The notes beneath the pieces were generated by a model. That model made no database searches. It worked only from the letters and a program-made list of their open reading frames with translations, and was not told where the DNA came from. Shown piece by piece: positions 1 through 11,904 of a stretch of 64,000 nucleotides of DNA (its first letter is position 1; every line of letters begins with the position of its first letter). Both the position numbers and the translations under genes were made by a program. The stretch comes from Hirundichthys speculiger. Its lineage: Eukaryota; Chordata; Actinopteri; Beloniformes; Exocoetidae. The DNA lies in contig JAGFBZ010000258.1 of the NCBI GenBank assembly GCA_018398805.1, positions 1,178,001-1,242,000 on the forward strand, given 5' to 3'.

Positions 1-3000
1 CTTTATGTATGTCAGATGTGACGACCAAGCGAGTGAAGCAGATCTTTTGGGACTTAACAAATGCTAATGAATGTTGAACAGTCATTTTTTACTGGCATTG
101 TATCAATCTATCTTTCCTGCCATCGTAGTGGGAAATATGCAGAAGGAAAACAATGCTATCATGTTGACCGATCATATTTGTTGTTGGCCACATCTCATTG
201 GGATAGTTATCCATCCCTAACTATCAGAGCTGCCAGCTGTTACTGGGTGAGAGGCCACGCTGACAGGCGATGGACAAAAATTCAACAAAATGCTAAGATG
301 CATCAAACTTTTAACTTGCAAGCAGCAAGTGATCAGTACTTCTCGGTTTCTTGTCCACCACTGATTAAATGAATGAATGTAACAGCTTATGCTGTTCAAG
401 AACACTTTTTAAATTAAACTGAGGACTGAGGATCCTCTTACAAAATCACTTTCATTGGGTGTTTTTTTTTTCTGCTCACAGTGAAAAGTCAAAGTTGTTG
501 GAACATAAGGTACAGATGACTGAAGTGGAAACACAAATACAAGTGTGTGCTGTAATAACAAGGTACATTTTGTGATTTTTTGATTCAGTCTTTCAGAAAA
601 ACTGAGCAGCTCGAGCCCAAAACTGATCCCCTGAGAAGTGTTGACGAAAGAAACTATATTTTCCTGTCTGAGTAAACTTGATTAATTTGAAAGCACTTCA
701 AATGTTTCCTGCAAATTTATTTAAGCCTCTCACTCCACGGCCACATCACATATCTCTAATCTCTTCGGTGTGAAACATCTGAGGGGACACAAACATGACA
801 AAAATCCTAATCTTAACGCACCACCAGTGTGCTGATAAAGCCCCGTCCAGAAACCCCAAACACGCCAACGTCAACTCTCACAAGGGACCTTGTCAATCAG
901 GTCTTCATGCTGGAAATAAAATCTTCACTGTTGGAAACCAAAAAAGTGTTTGGATCCAGAAAGACAAGAAATGACCTCAGCACAGTTCAGATGTGGAATT
1001 TGGTTTGATCTGAGATGTGAGAGGTTTTACTGCAGCTCCCTTATCTGTGTGAGACACAAAAAAGATGCCATTTGAGGTGATGCATCTCTTTGCTATCTTC
1101 ACTTGCACCACTTCCTCGCGTCTTACTGTAGCTTCTCCTGGGAAGGATGTGAGAGAGAGGAGCAGAAAACCGGCGCTGATATGAAGGGCCTCTGGCCTCC
1201 ACGATCATCCTACTAAACCCAGCCGAGAGGCGTTGAGATGAGCGGGACTGCAGAGTGAGAGAAAAGCTTCAGGTGTTGTCCTCATTTACCACACGCACTC
1301 TGATTTGTTGACATGTTCTAACAACCCATATCAGATTAAAATCGAATCAAATCAAGTCTCCCCATCGTTATCTTTACATCATGCTGGTTACATCCTTCAT
1401 TTAACTTTACATCATGCTGCTTTTGTTGTACGTAGTGTTTAATCCAAAACTGTAATACAGATTTCAAAAGTGGCACACCGTCCAGAAGAATGAAGAGAAG
1501 CTGGCTGACTTGACTCCGCCCCCTAAAAACAGGCCATCAAGAACAAAGGGTTGAAACGGGTTGAAAAGGGTGCTTTCGTGCTATATCTGTGTGCTGTTTT
1601 GACCATGAAATGTCACAGACATTTAATTGATCCTTAAACTTTGCTGACTTGTAAAAACAAAATATAAGCAAATAAACAAATAAAATGGATTTTTGATTCA
1701 TTCATTTTTTCAAAGACTTTGCATCTTTGTACAGGTAAATGTGCACCTGAGCTGATTCAAACACATAGTAGGTAGCTATAAGAGCAAATGGTTTGGGGGA
1801 AAAATGGCATATAGATGAGCACACAAGGCAATGCTGCCATAAGTGACCATTATTAAGAACACAATCTATTTGATTATTTTCTATTCAGACATAAAGCACT
1901 CATGTGGACAGTATCACCACTGGCAAACGAGTAAAAAACTTCAACCACATGGTGACAGCGTTGACGTTTCCTGTTTAGTCTGAAGGAATTCCAACTGAAA
2001 ATCAATCATTTTGTCAACGGGGGAGGTGGGGGTGGTGCAGTTTATCAAAGAGCTCAACGCAGGGAATTGGAGAAGAGGAAGTACATTGTTAAAGAAAGGA
2101 AGTGCAGATGAATGTAGAGAAGGGAAGCCGGCGACTTTTAAAAAGCAGCAGTCTTCATGGTGAAAGAAGGTCGGGCGGGTCCCATCCTGTGGCCTCTATC
2201 TTTCTATAGATCATTTACATTCTGCCTGTCTGCTTATCCATCTGAACCCAAAATAACCTTCTCCTTCTTCCTTGGAGACGTTTTTTCTTTAATTGCACGG
2301 TTTTTTTTTTTCTAGGAGAGGAAATCCTACGAGTCTTTCTGAAGCAGTTCCAGTGTTCCTTCAATAAAGCCTTGAGCTATTGACGGTAGCTTGTTTCTGT
2401 TTTTGGCCTTTAAGAGGTTCCATTCCTGTAAATGTAACTGAGCAGAAGATGTGATGGAGTCTATGAACAGCATGAGCGTCTGTGAAATTTTAAACATGAC
2501 TGACAGAATGCATACACTTTTAGTAGATTTTGCAGCCTTCATGAGGTTTTCTGGGGCTCAGCCTCGATGAAGAGCACTTACACTCAACCGTCTTCTCTCA
2601 ATGTCTTCAAATAGGTTTCGACATTTCGGTAAATTGAACCTTTGTGTTATGACCAAATGTTTGTGTTTGTGTGTTTGTTGTGTTGTTTGCTCACCAAATG
2701 TGACCACTTCATTTTCTCATGTCACACTCGATATTTTGCATTCATGAGAATAGTCTAGATGAACAACCCAGAAGCATAATGCCTCATTTTAATTAGTGTA
2801 CATATTGTACTGTTGTGGATCGCCATTTTTAACTATTGTTTATCTCATGTTGTTACCAGAGCTATCATATAATAATGAAGTACCCAGTCACACTTCACGA
2901 ATATCAGTGGCACAGCACAGATTCATCTGATTTAACAGCAACACATCAGAAGCTGTGTTTTAAACCGTCTTTGTGCTTTCAATAATAAGATACTCAGGGT

Positions 3001-3400
3001 TTGAAAGGATCAGGGTTGAGCGATTGTTTAACTGGACATGGACTGATGTGATCTGGATAGAAATAAAAGCAGTCAATCAGCCCTTGCACAGTTTTTTATA
3101 TTAGAAAAAAAATGTGGCAGAAATTTCACACCGACTACAAACCATCTGTTCATTCCATCTGTCAGTGAAATCCAGATTTGGCTGATCTAAAGGTTAAAGA
3201 AAGAAACATTTTTTAAAAATGGCCTTTTTCATTATATTTATAGCAAATAAGAGATTTGCACATCTGAAACCATAGTTTAAATCATCTCATTTGTCTACTT
3301 GTTAATCCAGTCCAGACTGGCTCAAACAACATTAGATAGTTTTGGTCTTGGTCTCATGTGTTCTGGATGGAATAAAAGTAGCATTTTTCTCATTTTCTGT
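1..3400. other. intergenic, no supported gene
   Basis: I see no coding exon with protein-like composition, no paired splice sites and no RNA gene here. Open frames are short and AT-rich. Only homopolymer runs and unremarkable AT-rich sequence were noted. Confidence 0.5.
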
Positions 3401-3404
3401 TTTC

Positions 3405-4130
3405 ACATATAAAATAAAGCTGCATCACCCTTCTCAAGTCCGTCACCCTTAAGCCCCTTTGTAAATAATTTAGAGGTATGCTTAGGGTTACTGTCTATTA
3501 AGAAGACACATTTGTAAACAAGCTTCAACTTCCTCTCTTTCCTTATGATTCCGTCTATTTTGTTAAATGCACCAGTCGCTCCTGCAGCAAAACACCCCCA
3601 CAGCATCATGATGCTGCCACCCCCGTACTTCACAGTTGGGATGGTGTTCTGAGGTTTGCAACCTTCCCCTTTTCTTCCAAATGGAACAAAAGTTATTATG
3701 GCCAAATGGTTCAATTTTAGTTTCAACAGATCGCAGGACATGTCTCCAAAATTAAGATCTTTGTCTCTGTGTACATTTGCAAACTGTCATCTGGCTTTTT
3801 TGTGTTGCTTTTGGAGTAATGGCTTCATTCTAACTGAGTGGCCTTTCAGCTCATTTTGGCAGAGAACTCCTTTCACTGTGGATAATAACACTCTCTTACC
3901 AGCCTGCCATATTCACAAAGTGTTTTGCTTTTGCTCTGGGGTTGATGCACACATTTCTCACCAAAACACATTCATCTCTGGGACACAGAACCGTCTTCTT
4001 CCTAAATGGTATGGGGGCTGGAAATTCTCATGGTGTTTTTTTTTTCTGTGTAATTCTTTGAACAGATGAACATGGAGCCTTCAGGCATCTGGAAACCGAA
4101 CTTGTGGAGGTCCGCGATTCTTTTTTGATA
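3405..4130 (-). mobile_element. Tc1/mariner-like transposon relic
   Basis: Read on the minus strand, the stretch near 3,540-3,650 encodes the Tc1 transposase core around the second catalytic aspartate (GGGSIMMLWGCF), followed by a PKHTSK motif near 3,470-3,490. The plus-strand text, with 'catcatgatgctgccaccc', matches the familiar antisense of fish Tc1 elements. The frame is broken and the terminal inverted repeats are not clear, so this is an inactive fragment. The outer limits are approximate. Confidence 0.75.
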
Positions 4131-4580
4131 TTTTGGCTAGTATATATAAAATAGGGCTGTCAGTCGATTAAATTTTTTAACCGCAATTAATCGAATTTTC
4201 ATAGTTAACTCGTGATTATTCGCACATTAATCACATTTTTTTTAATGTTCTGTTTACCCATCCGTAATCTATACTCATTTTGTCCTATATAGCGTCACCG
4301 GGATCTGCTTTATTTTTTTTTTTTAAGCCTTTAGTTTGAAAACCAGAAGTCCACCAATGCTGCCGTACTTTTTGGGGGCTTAATTCATCCTGCTTGTTTG
4401 GGTATTTTGTCGGGGCTGCTGCTTGACCGCAGTAATTTGCTGACGGTCCCTAAGCTCCACGGCAGCAGCAAGGTACTCAGAAGGACATTCAGCGCTGTTC
4501 CTTAGAGTTTTTGCCAGACTCACTGAGCTTGGAGGGTTGATGACACTTGTGAAATGTCTGGCATACTTATAAGTATACAC

Positions 4581-5297
4581 ATACACAAATCTGATATATG
4601 GCCATATATGTACATATAGGTGACATATTTGCCAAAATATTTTATGATATATGTAAATATATGTAATTGTAATATTTGATTTAAACTTATATTCTAAAAT
4701 ACATGTGCAAACATGTAGAACAGGTATTTGCTTTTGAAATATATTTTTAAAATATATGGTAAAGTAAGTGGTCTAGATATTTGTATTTGACATATATTCC
4801 AAAATAATTGTTGGAATATGTAGTTTAGATATTTGTTCTTTACATATATGTCAGAATAAATGTGCAAATATGTAGTCTAGATATTTGTTTAGAACATATA
4901 TTTCAGAATAAATGCTCAAACATTCAGTCTAGATATTTGTTTATGACATATATACCAAAATAATTGTTAAAATTTGTTGACTAGATATTTTTGATGGCTT
5001 ATTTTTATATACAAGTCAAATACATATAATGAGCAATATATTGCTATTTCATATACCAACATTGATGCTATACTAATATATGTGACATATATGTTTGAAA
5101 AATATATGTGCTGAATATGCCATACATATATGTGCCACATATATTTTCCATATATAAAAGGGGCCATTTTTGTAATATTTTAAAATATATGTTTCAAATA
5201 TGTACCAATATATGTTCACATATGTGAAAGACATATATGGACACCGATATATTATATATGTTATTTAAATATATGGCCATATATCAGATTTGTGTAT
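4581..5297. mobile_element. 717-bp AT-rich element with long terminal inverted repeats
   Basis: The ends are near-perfect inverted copies: the left begins atacacaaatctgatatatg and the right ends with its reverse complement, giving about 29 bp of inverted repeat including ATATGGCCATAT. The interior is mostly ATATATG-type words and a 52-bp tandem array. There is no coding capacity. It looks like a MITE or foldback element; the family is not recognised. Confidence 0.7.
4719..5030. repeat. 52-bp tandem repeat, about six units
   Basis: The phrase gtctagatatttg and its variants recur at 4,771, 4,823, 4,875, 4,927 and 4,979, exactly 52 bp apart, with a degenerate unit before them at about 4,719. 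The array makes up the core of the palindromic element. Confidence 0.85.
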
Positions 5298-5796
5298 CTA
5301 CAAAATGATACCAACCTGGATGAAATCGGTGCCGTTTTCACAACGCTATTAAAGTTTAAAGAGAAAAAAACATGCAAATGTCAGATGTGAAACTAACTTT
5401 ACTGTCCTGCGGTGGTAACTCAATTCACAGCGACAATAAATACAAATAACTTTATTTTTCTCAACAGACCCATCTGGCAGCACCTTACAGCTAAACTTGC
5501 CGTTCATAAGACCCTTTTCTGACGCCATGTCTGTCCCTCACGTTGACTGTAAATACACTTACTGGCCGACGGCCATATTTGCAGAAACACGTGTGCGTTG
5601 CAATGGTGGCAATAACAGTGGCAATAAGCTTTATTTTATTTTACATTTTTTAAGATGAGATTTACACTAAATTTGTATTACTGACAAGTGCTGATGTTAA
5701 AAGTGTTATATTATGGCACTTTAGTTCATATGGCAGCAGGACATTTAAATAAAAGTGCATTTTACACTACTTTTGACCGGTACAAATTGTGAAATG

Positions 5797-5925
5797 GGGC
5801 AACCATCAGACCACCTCCTCTACATGGATGACATCAACCTATATACCAAGAATGAGCGTGACATCGACTCCCTGATTCACTTCACCAGGATCTACAGCAA
5901 TGACATCAAGATGTCATATATTTAA
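5797..5925 (+). mobile_element. non-LTR reverse transcriptase fragment (YMDD)
   Basis: Translation gives a short open stretch with LLYMDDINLYTKNERDIDSL. The YMDD box is the reverse transcriptase catalytic motif, and the following residues resemble fish non-LTR elements. Only about 43 codons remain before stops. It is a dead fragment between a hAT-like element and a BED-type fragment. Confidence 0.7.
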
Positions 5926-5930
5926 CAGGG

Positions 5931-6060
5931 ATGAAAAGAAAGAACGAGATAGAAGGAGATAATGAGACAAATGAAAGTCACCAGAAAGTTAAGATGAGGA
6001 AATATGACAATGCTTATGTAGTGTTTGGCTTCACTGTGACTACGGTGGGATTGGTGCACT
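5931..6060 (+). mobile_element. N-terminal fragment of a BED-type/hAT (ZBED5-like) protein
   Basis: An ATG opens about 43 codons containing KMRKYDNAYVVFGFTVTTVG, which resembles the segment just before the BED zinc finger of hAT-derived ZBED5-like proteins. The zinc finger and catalytic domain are absent, so this is a deletion derivative. The assignment is from memory of the family and is moderately sure. Confidence 0.45.
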
Positions 6061-6240
6061 TTTAAATCACTTTATAGACTGAAAAACACTTTTAATAAAG
6101 TTATTCTTTCTTGTAAGTTGATCTTGATTCTTTCTTATTTTTTCATTTAACTCTAATAAGGATACAGTGTTATGCAGAGGTGTACTTATAACAATTTTAT
6201 AGACAAATGTAATGTCATGTTAATGTCAATTTCATAGTCA

Positions 6241-6245
<5 letters not shown>

Positions 6246-6273
<28 letters not shown>
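6246..6273. repeat. (AT)n microsatellite
   Basis: About 28 bp of uninterrupted AT dinucleotides. Confidence 0.95.
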
Positions 6274-6718
6274 ACAGATTTGTGCCATATGTTTCTGTGT
6301 CAGTGTTGAGATACTGATTACCATGTGTTCTCAACCAAAAACAGCAATTTTTTTCACTGTCTACCTCCTCCGATTTGTCATTTTAAGTACCTTTCTGTCA
6401 GTGTTTGTTTATTAAACATAACTCTGAATATTTGGCACATTAATATTAAGAACTGATCCATGCAAGTGGTGTCTGGAATGCAGTGGCTGCTGTCTACCCA
6501 TGGTCCCTCTGAGCGCACAAGTGGAAAGTCCAAACACAGCTTTGGCATCAACACCATTCCTTTTATCCCCTAATTTATTATGAAATAACCAGGAGACGGA
6601 CACCAACCACAGTCAACCATCCAATTACTCCACAGGAGTGAAAATTGAAGGAGATGTAAATAATGGATGTAATCTCTGAACTACTGATGCAATATTTTTG
6701 TTAAATTGTTTCACTTAA

Positions 6719-6897
6719 GGGCCACCCGGTAGCGCAGCGGTTAGGGCAGGCGGCCCACATACAAGAAGCTACAGTCCTCCTGCAGCAGTCGTAGGTTTGA
6801 CTCCCGACCCCTTGCTGCATGTCTTCCCCTTTCTCTTCCCCTGTTCTCTCTCTCTGTGAATAAATACTGCTGCTAGTGCCAGGAAGAAAAAAAATGT
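6719..6897 (+). mobile_element. tRNA-derived SINE
   Basis: A polymerase III box A-like word (tagcgcagcggttag) and box B-like word (ggtttgactcc) lie about 60 bp apart, followed by a pyrimidine-rich body and an A-rich tail. Imperfect target duplications of about 18 bp (ttaaattgtttcacttaa and ttaaattgtttctattaa) flank it at 6,701-6,718 and 6,898-6,915. The same family sits in intron 1 of the three BAAT-like copies. Confidence 0.85.
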
Positions 6898-7649
6898 TTA
6901 AATTGTTTCTATTAAAGCCCACACTTCAATCACATCTTGATCGCTTCATTTCAAATCCATTGTAGAGGTGAACAGAGATTAAACAGCAAAACTGATGCAT
7001 GGCAGTGCAGACTGTGAAGTCACAGTCAAAGTAAGCAGTTCATCACTCTGTCAAATTAATAAATCAGTGACTACGAGCCATCATCACCATCCTGAAAAGA
7101 GTGGTTGATCCCCAGGGAGGAGTTCAGGTTTCTCAGCCAGCTGGAGGTGCTCAAAGTGCTGAATGGTACTTGGAACAGGTTCCTGGATCGGAGAAACTAA
7201 CCTTTTTCAAAGAGGGGAGGCTCTCTTGAATGTGAAGAAATGCTTCATGTAAAAATACTGAAACCTTTAAATTCACAGGGTTCAGTACTTTTTCACATAA
7301 ACAGCATGTAAATGATAAAAGGTTTTAATAGGGTTTCATCATTTAACTATCTCTGAGTACAAGTGCAAATATTATTAAGAACTATAAGGTCTTTGGGACA
7401 GTAGTCAACCTCCCAGGATGTGGCAGGAGGAGGAAATGAAAACCAAAGTTGATCGGAAAGATATCCGGGGAGAAGAGGAGTCAAGGAAATCATCCAAATA
7501 CTTTCAAACTGAACTCAAATGTCAAGGTAGGTCACCATCTGATTGCACCATTTGTCATTTTATTTGAACAAGAATGGGTTCCATGGTTCAAAATACAGAA
7601 AGACTCCAGTATTAAAAAGAAAAACATAAATAAAAGAAAGAAAAAAGTT

Positions 7650-8230
7650 GGCTTAAATGCATGTTGAGAATCCATAGTTTCTGGGAGACAAAGTCCTCAA
7701 CCACTCCAGACTTTGTTCAGCGGTAGAAGGATCAAGTTTTCGAAGAAATGAACACCATACATTCTGTGAAACACTGAGGAGATTACGTTCTGGGGTTGCT
7801 TTGCTGTATCTGGCACAGGGGGTCTTTAATCCAAGTGGAGCACAATGAAGTCTCAAGAACATGAAGGCTTCCTGGAGTAAAACAAACTGCCCTGTGTCAA
7901 AAAGAACAGGCTCAGTGGCAGGTCACTGATCCTCATTGGTCATAATGACCCTAAACATAAGTACCCACGATGATCAGAGCTGATTTAAAAATGGCTCTCA
8001 ATAAATCGTGGCCTAATCGTAACCCTATATGAGTCCTGATCTGAATCCTATTACATCCATTACATCCATAAGAAGATGTGGTAAATGAAGCGTGGAGAAG
8101 TTAAATGAAGTGTGAGACAGCTAAACCAGTTTGCTTTGGAAGAATGACTGTCTCATTTAGGAGCTGCAGAGATAACACGAAGGTGATGATTGTCGCTGAA
8201 GGTATATTAACAAAACATTAGGGCACAGTA
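7650..8230 (+). mobile_element. degenerate Tc1-like transposase relic
   Basis: In broken plus-strand frames I read FWGCFAVSGTGGL near 7,785-7,825 and HNDPKHK near 7,940-7,960, which fit Tc1 transposase motifs around the second catalytic aspartate. Several stops and frameshifts interrupt it, and terminal repeats were not found. Boundaries are approximate. Confidence 0.55.
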
Positions 8231-9145
8231 TGTAACCATACCGCTCCATGATCACATGGAGGCAGCATATCAAGAGAAAGTAATAAGCTGGCCCAGTTTG
8301 GGAAATGATTGGCACAGTCCCCGACTTCACTTGTCATATTGTGTTCACAGTGTTCACAATGTATAAAACTTTATGTAACAGCAGCGTAAGCTGTCAACAA
8401 ATGCTTGACCTACTTACGAATCTAGAAAAAATGTTGCCATTTCTGCATATTTATTTACTAAGGTTTCTTCAGGTTCAGTTTTCCTGTGTATATGTGTAGC
8501 CATGTTACTGGCTGCAACTGAAACAGGGAATCCCCTTGCAGTTCCTGATATTTGCCATGTTATATATATGTCACAGCTGAAAACGGCTCAGCTACATGTC
8601 AGAAAGCATCTTTGAGTTGTTCATATATAGCAGTTTACCGGCAACGGCTGAACATTGCTCGCCAGTAAGTATTTCTACCAGTCGCAGACAAGCGACTTCT
8701 AGCTGCTTCATTTGCAAGCTGTTTAGCTCATATAGAGGTACAGACAAATAACACATGTGTCAGCATGTTTTTTAGCTCTTTGCTTCCAGGCCGATTGTCA
8801 TGGAAACATGGCTCAGCCAAACTGCTGTTGATGACAGTACAGTACTGACGGTTGTCACATGACTTATGGTGCGGTGTTTGAGCTAGAGTTAAAACAGCAT
8901 CATGTGAACACGAACAAAACGAACTGAACCAAACTAACTGAAAGAAGATTGTAATTTGGTGCATAATGAGGCCGGACCAAGGTGCACACCAACACTTACG
9001 AAGATGACCAAAGACGGTCCTCTCAACAGGATTTACATTCAAGTAGAAAAGGCTATCAGGCAGCATAACTTTATTGTCTTCATTTGAATTTATAGACCAA
9101 ACGCAACAACAATTTATATCACCTCTTGTGTGACAAACTGGTGTC

Positions 9146-9224
9146 ATATCAACTAAAGAGTGTGGAGATAACAGTGTGCACTGTGGACTCCTTCAGGTTT
9201 TTGGGTTCTACAACATTCAAGGAT
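9146..9224 (+). mobile_element. L2/CR1-like LINE 3' fragment
   Basis: This is nearly identical to the start of the longer LINE fragment at 11,989 (shared phrase gtgtggagataacagtgtgc). It abuts cagttgaagaccactg, which resembles a hAT terminal repeat, and then the broken sibling of the 306-codon ORF. Confidence 0.6.
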
Positions 9225-9236
9225 CCATACCCAGTT

Positions 9237-9722
9237 GAAGACCACTGGTCTGGATGAACGATTCTCTGTAGTGATGGGTAGCTTCTGCTGACAGAAGCTA
9301 CAGACATTTTTTGCTGCTGTTGGATGGTGATCTTCCATTTCTCTCTGTTGTATGACCAGTCACAAAATCGTGTTCGAAGTTGATGCTAAAATCAATTTCT
9401 ACTGCTCCGTGTCTCAGTGGTTAACAAATCTCAACTAAGCTCTATACTGAAAGAAGTCCACAAGATCTGTGAAGAAAATTGTCTCTTTGTGCTTATATAG
9501 CTGATGGGGTTTCCTTCTAGAATTCTCATTTGTACCGTTGGTGACATTTGACCCCTTATGCCACACATTTTAAATGTTGCTCAGTTGCTAAGCAACTAGG
9601 GTTGCAAAATTTCCAGCAAATTTGTAGAAACTTCCCATAGAAAGCTTAGCTTTTTGGAAATTTGGAAAGAAAATATTTATTTGTAAGAGGAACTGTATCG
9701 AGCTTTCCAATAAAAAGTCCTT
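9237..9722 (-). pseudogene. truncated sibling of the 306-codon ORF with its upstream region
   Basis: Read on the minus strand, 9,722 down to 9,338 matches the upstream region of the intact ORF at 11,504-11,180, including the TATATAAG box and a GTTGCTTAGCAAC palindrome. The ATG at 9,338 opens about 30 codons almost identical to the intact protein (K/R, P/T and R/H changes, CxxC kept). Homology then stops at about 9,243, where a CAGTGGTCTTCAACTGGG repeat end and a LINE fragment begin. It cannot make the full protein. The spacing between palindrome and TATA box is about 50 bp longer than in the intact copy. Confidence 0.75.
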
Positions 9723-10258
9723 TCATTGAACAATAAAACTCCTATGATGATGTGGCATCATTGAAGTTTGATGTCCTTGTGTAAAAGTAAATTAGTACAA
9801 TATGGAAAAAAATGCTTCAGAAATAGATCTCCTACCCAACCTTTAACCTTCAGCAGAAAGCTACTGAGCAGAATTCATTGCAAGCTGCAAAAAGCAGAAT
9901 ACTACAGTTTCTCAAAGTAACAAAAAAATGACTAGTGATAATCTGAAATCCCCTTTCTTACGTAAATCTTACTATAACCACATTTGAACCAACTTTCCGC
10001 CAATTTTTGACTCTGAATAAGAACATGTCAAATGCTAAAATTACATGTGTTCATTTATTTTTTTGGAATTACTTGTGTGCTGTTGCACGACCTAACTTTT
10101 GTTAAAATTCACCTTTCAGATAGATTTCACTCAATAGCGCTAAAATATTGGGAGGGAACTTTGGCACCCATAAAAGATGTTTTTTGTTTTTTTTTTTTGT
10201 TTCTTGGGAGAAACCGGAGCGCCCGGAGAAAACCCAAATCTTTGAGTGTTTCCCTATT

Positions 10259-11179
10259 TCACCCGCAAATCATCCTTCTCTTCTTCTTGGACCGCGACTG
10301 AAGGACCAAGGAGTCCTGGGAGGCTGTTTCTGGATCTCCCTTCTCAGTGTCAGAGGTGACTTCAATGGGTTCACATTTTTTAATTTTGCCACTCTTATAC
10401 TGTCGCCGATGAGCAAAAGTGACAAATTTCTTGATTCTTCTCCACACAGACGGCTTCTTTGTCTTTTGGATATCTTCACTTGAGATGGAGCCATGCTGTT
10501 CTGCGAGGAACTTCTTTAGTGAAAAGATGTCCTCTGGTGGAGATCTATCCATTTCAGGTGTACCGTTGTGTGGAAGAGAAATGTTTTTCCATTTCTCATA
10601 ATTGTCTTTTGGGACGTAGTCTTGGTAACAGTAACCCTCATCTTCTGCAATGGAGATATCATCTCCTGCCGGGATGGTGACGTGCACCCAAACATGTTCT
10701 AGTGCATCATTGTCTTGAATGTCCAGGACATCTTCCGTTGAGACCTCTTTCTCTGCAAAAATTCCTCCCAGTGTGGCATCCAGTTGAGAGACATCCTTGG
10801 CTGTGGAGACCTGTGTTTGCACTGAAATGTCTCCTCTTACACAGTCGTCAAGTGAGGAATCGTCACTGTTTTCTTCTGTGGAGAAGTCTATATTAGTGCA
10901 GGAGTCTTTTTGGGTAAAGACTTCAATATCTGGTGCAGATACAATAGCAGTGACCTCTTGCTTGTCAGTGTTGTCGACTAAGGCAAGCACCAGTTCAGTC
11001 AGTTCTGCCACCCTCCGCTCCAGATACCGTACCAGCTCCACTGGTCCGAGATCCTCTTTTCGAACACCTAAATAGATGGCGTCAGATCGTCTGGAGGAAT
11101 GATTCTCTGTCGTGATGGTTAGCTTCTGCTGACAGAAGCTACAGACATTTCTTGCTGCTGTTGGATGGTGATCTTCCAT
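10259..11179 (-). CDS. intronless 306-codon ORF, function unknown
   Basis: I do not recognise this protein. The frame runs unbroken from an ATG in a good Kozak context (A at -3, G at +4) to a stop at 10,259. The N-terminus has HH at residues 4-5 and one CxxC at residues 13-16, too little for a full zinc finger. A short leucine-rich helix (about residues 43-70, with RYLERRVAELTELVLALVD) follows. Residues 75-200 are rich in Asp, Glu, Ser and Thr; the C-terminal third is basic (WRRIKKFV, HRRQYK and a final KKKRR) and could be a nuclear localisation signal. An ORF of this length in AT-rich DNA is unlikely by chance. A TATA promoter lies about 155 bp upstream, and a second copy of the 5' part lies 1.8 kb away. 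It may be a retrocopy, a lineage-restricted gene or a cargo ORF of a mobile element. Confidence 0.6.
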   Translation of the reverse strand: MEDHHPTAARNVCSFCQQKLTITTENHSSRRSDAIYLGVRKEDLGPVELVRYLERRVAELTELVLALVDNTDKQEVTAIVSAPDIEVFTQKDSCTNIDFSTEENSDDSSLDDCVRGDISVQTQVSTAKDVSQLDATLGGIFAEKEVSTEDVLDIQDNDALEHVWVHVTIPAGDDISIAEDEGYCYQDYVPKDNYEKWKNISLPHNGTPEMDRSPPEDIFSLKKFLAEQHGSISSEDIQKTKKPSVWRRIKKFVTFAHRRQYKSGKIKKCEPIEVTSDTEKGDPETASQDSLVLQSRSKKKRRMICG

Positions 11180-11331
11180 TTCTCTCTGTAGTATGACCAG
11201 TCACAAAATCGTGTTCGAAGTTGATGCTAAAATCAATTTCTACTGGTCCGTGTCTCAGTGGTTAACAAATCTCAACTTAGCTCTATATCGAACGAAGTCC
11301 ACAAGATCTGTGAAAAAAATTGTCTCTTTGT

Positions 11332-11395
11332 GCTTATATAGCTGACCCCAACATTTTAAATGTTGCACATGTTGCTAAGCAACTAGGGTTCCAAA
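11332..11395 (-). promoter_or_regulatory. TATA box and palindromic X-box-like site upstream of the 306-codon ORF
   Basis: On the minus strand GCTATATAAGC lies about 155 bp before the ATG, leaving a 5' leader of roughly 125 nt. About 40 bp further upstream is the 13-bp near-palindrome GTTGCTTAGCAAC, which resembles an RFX X-box half-site pair. Both are kept in the truncated sibling near 9,490-9,600. RFX binding is inference. Confidence 0.5.
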
Positions 11396-11591
11396 ATTTA
11401 CAGCAAATTTGTAGAAACTTCCCATAGAAAGCTTAGCTTTTTGGAAATTTGGAAAGGAAATATTTATTTGTAAGAGGAACTGTATTGAGTTTTCCAATAA
11501 AAAGTCATTCTGCTTATTTCACCTTATTAACCAATTCCTGACTGGGTTATTAGCCTACATGTGTTTATGGTTGATAAAACTTTCATGCATA

Positions 11592-11593
<2 letters not shown>

Positions 11594-11632
<39 letters not shown>
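11594..11632. repeat. (ATT)n microsatellite
   Basis: About 13 uninterrupted ATT units. Confidence 0.95.
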
Positions 11633-11712
11633 GGTATGAGACAATATATTTATTATTGTTATTTTCCAACAATGAAACGTTTAACTTCAGGCAGTTATAT
11701 ATTTAGAACTGC

Positions 11713-11848
<136 letters not shown>

Positions 11849-11904
11849 TATTAATTTTTTTTTTTTTTTTTTTTTTTTAATCTCAAATTATTTTGGTTAA
11901 AATT

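Larger units (their letters stand above)
4151..5780. mobile_element. non-autonomous hAT-like element, one end lost
   Basis: The left end reads agggctgtcagtcgattaa, a common teleost terminal repeat. The segment from about 5,590 to 5,775 matches the body of shorter relatives in intron 6 of the BAAT-like copies (24.65, 34.81 and 50.33 kb), which finish with the inverted form of this end (ttaatcgttgcccagccct). Here that right end is missing and the sequence runs directly into a LINE fragment. A 717-bp palindromic element is nested inside. The hAT assignment is from general knowledge of such ends. Confidence 0.6.

Noticed and set aside
1..420. 103-codon plus-strand ORF at 61-372
   Set aside because: No known domain and low-complexity surroundings; it may be a decayed dispersed repeat. 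Not supported as a gene.
6719..6897. Possible tRNA gene from box A and box B
   Set aside because: The boxes are followed by a pyrimidine-rich body, A-tail and target duplication, and no cloverleaf is evident. It is a SINE.
8728..9147. 139-codon minus-strand ORF
   Set aside because: Cysteine-rich but with no recognisable motif. The DNA resembles a dispersed gaacacgaac-type repeat also seen near 20.4 kb.
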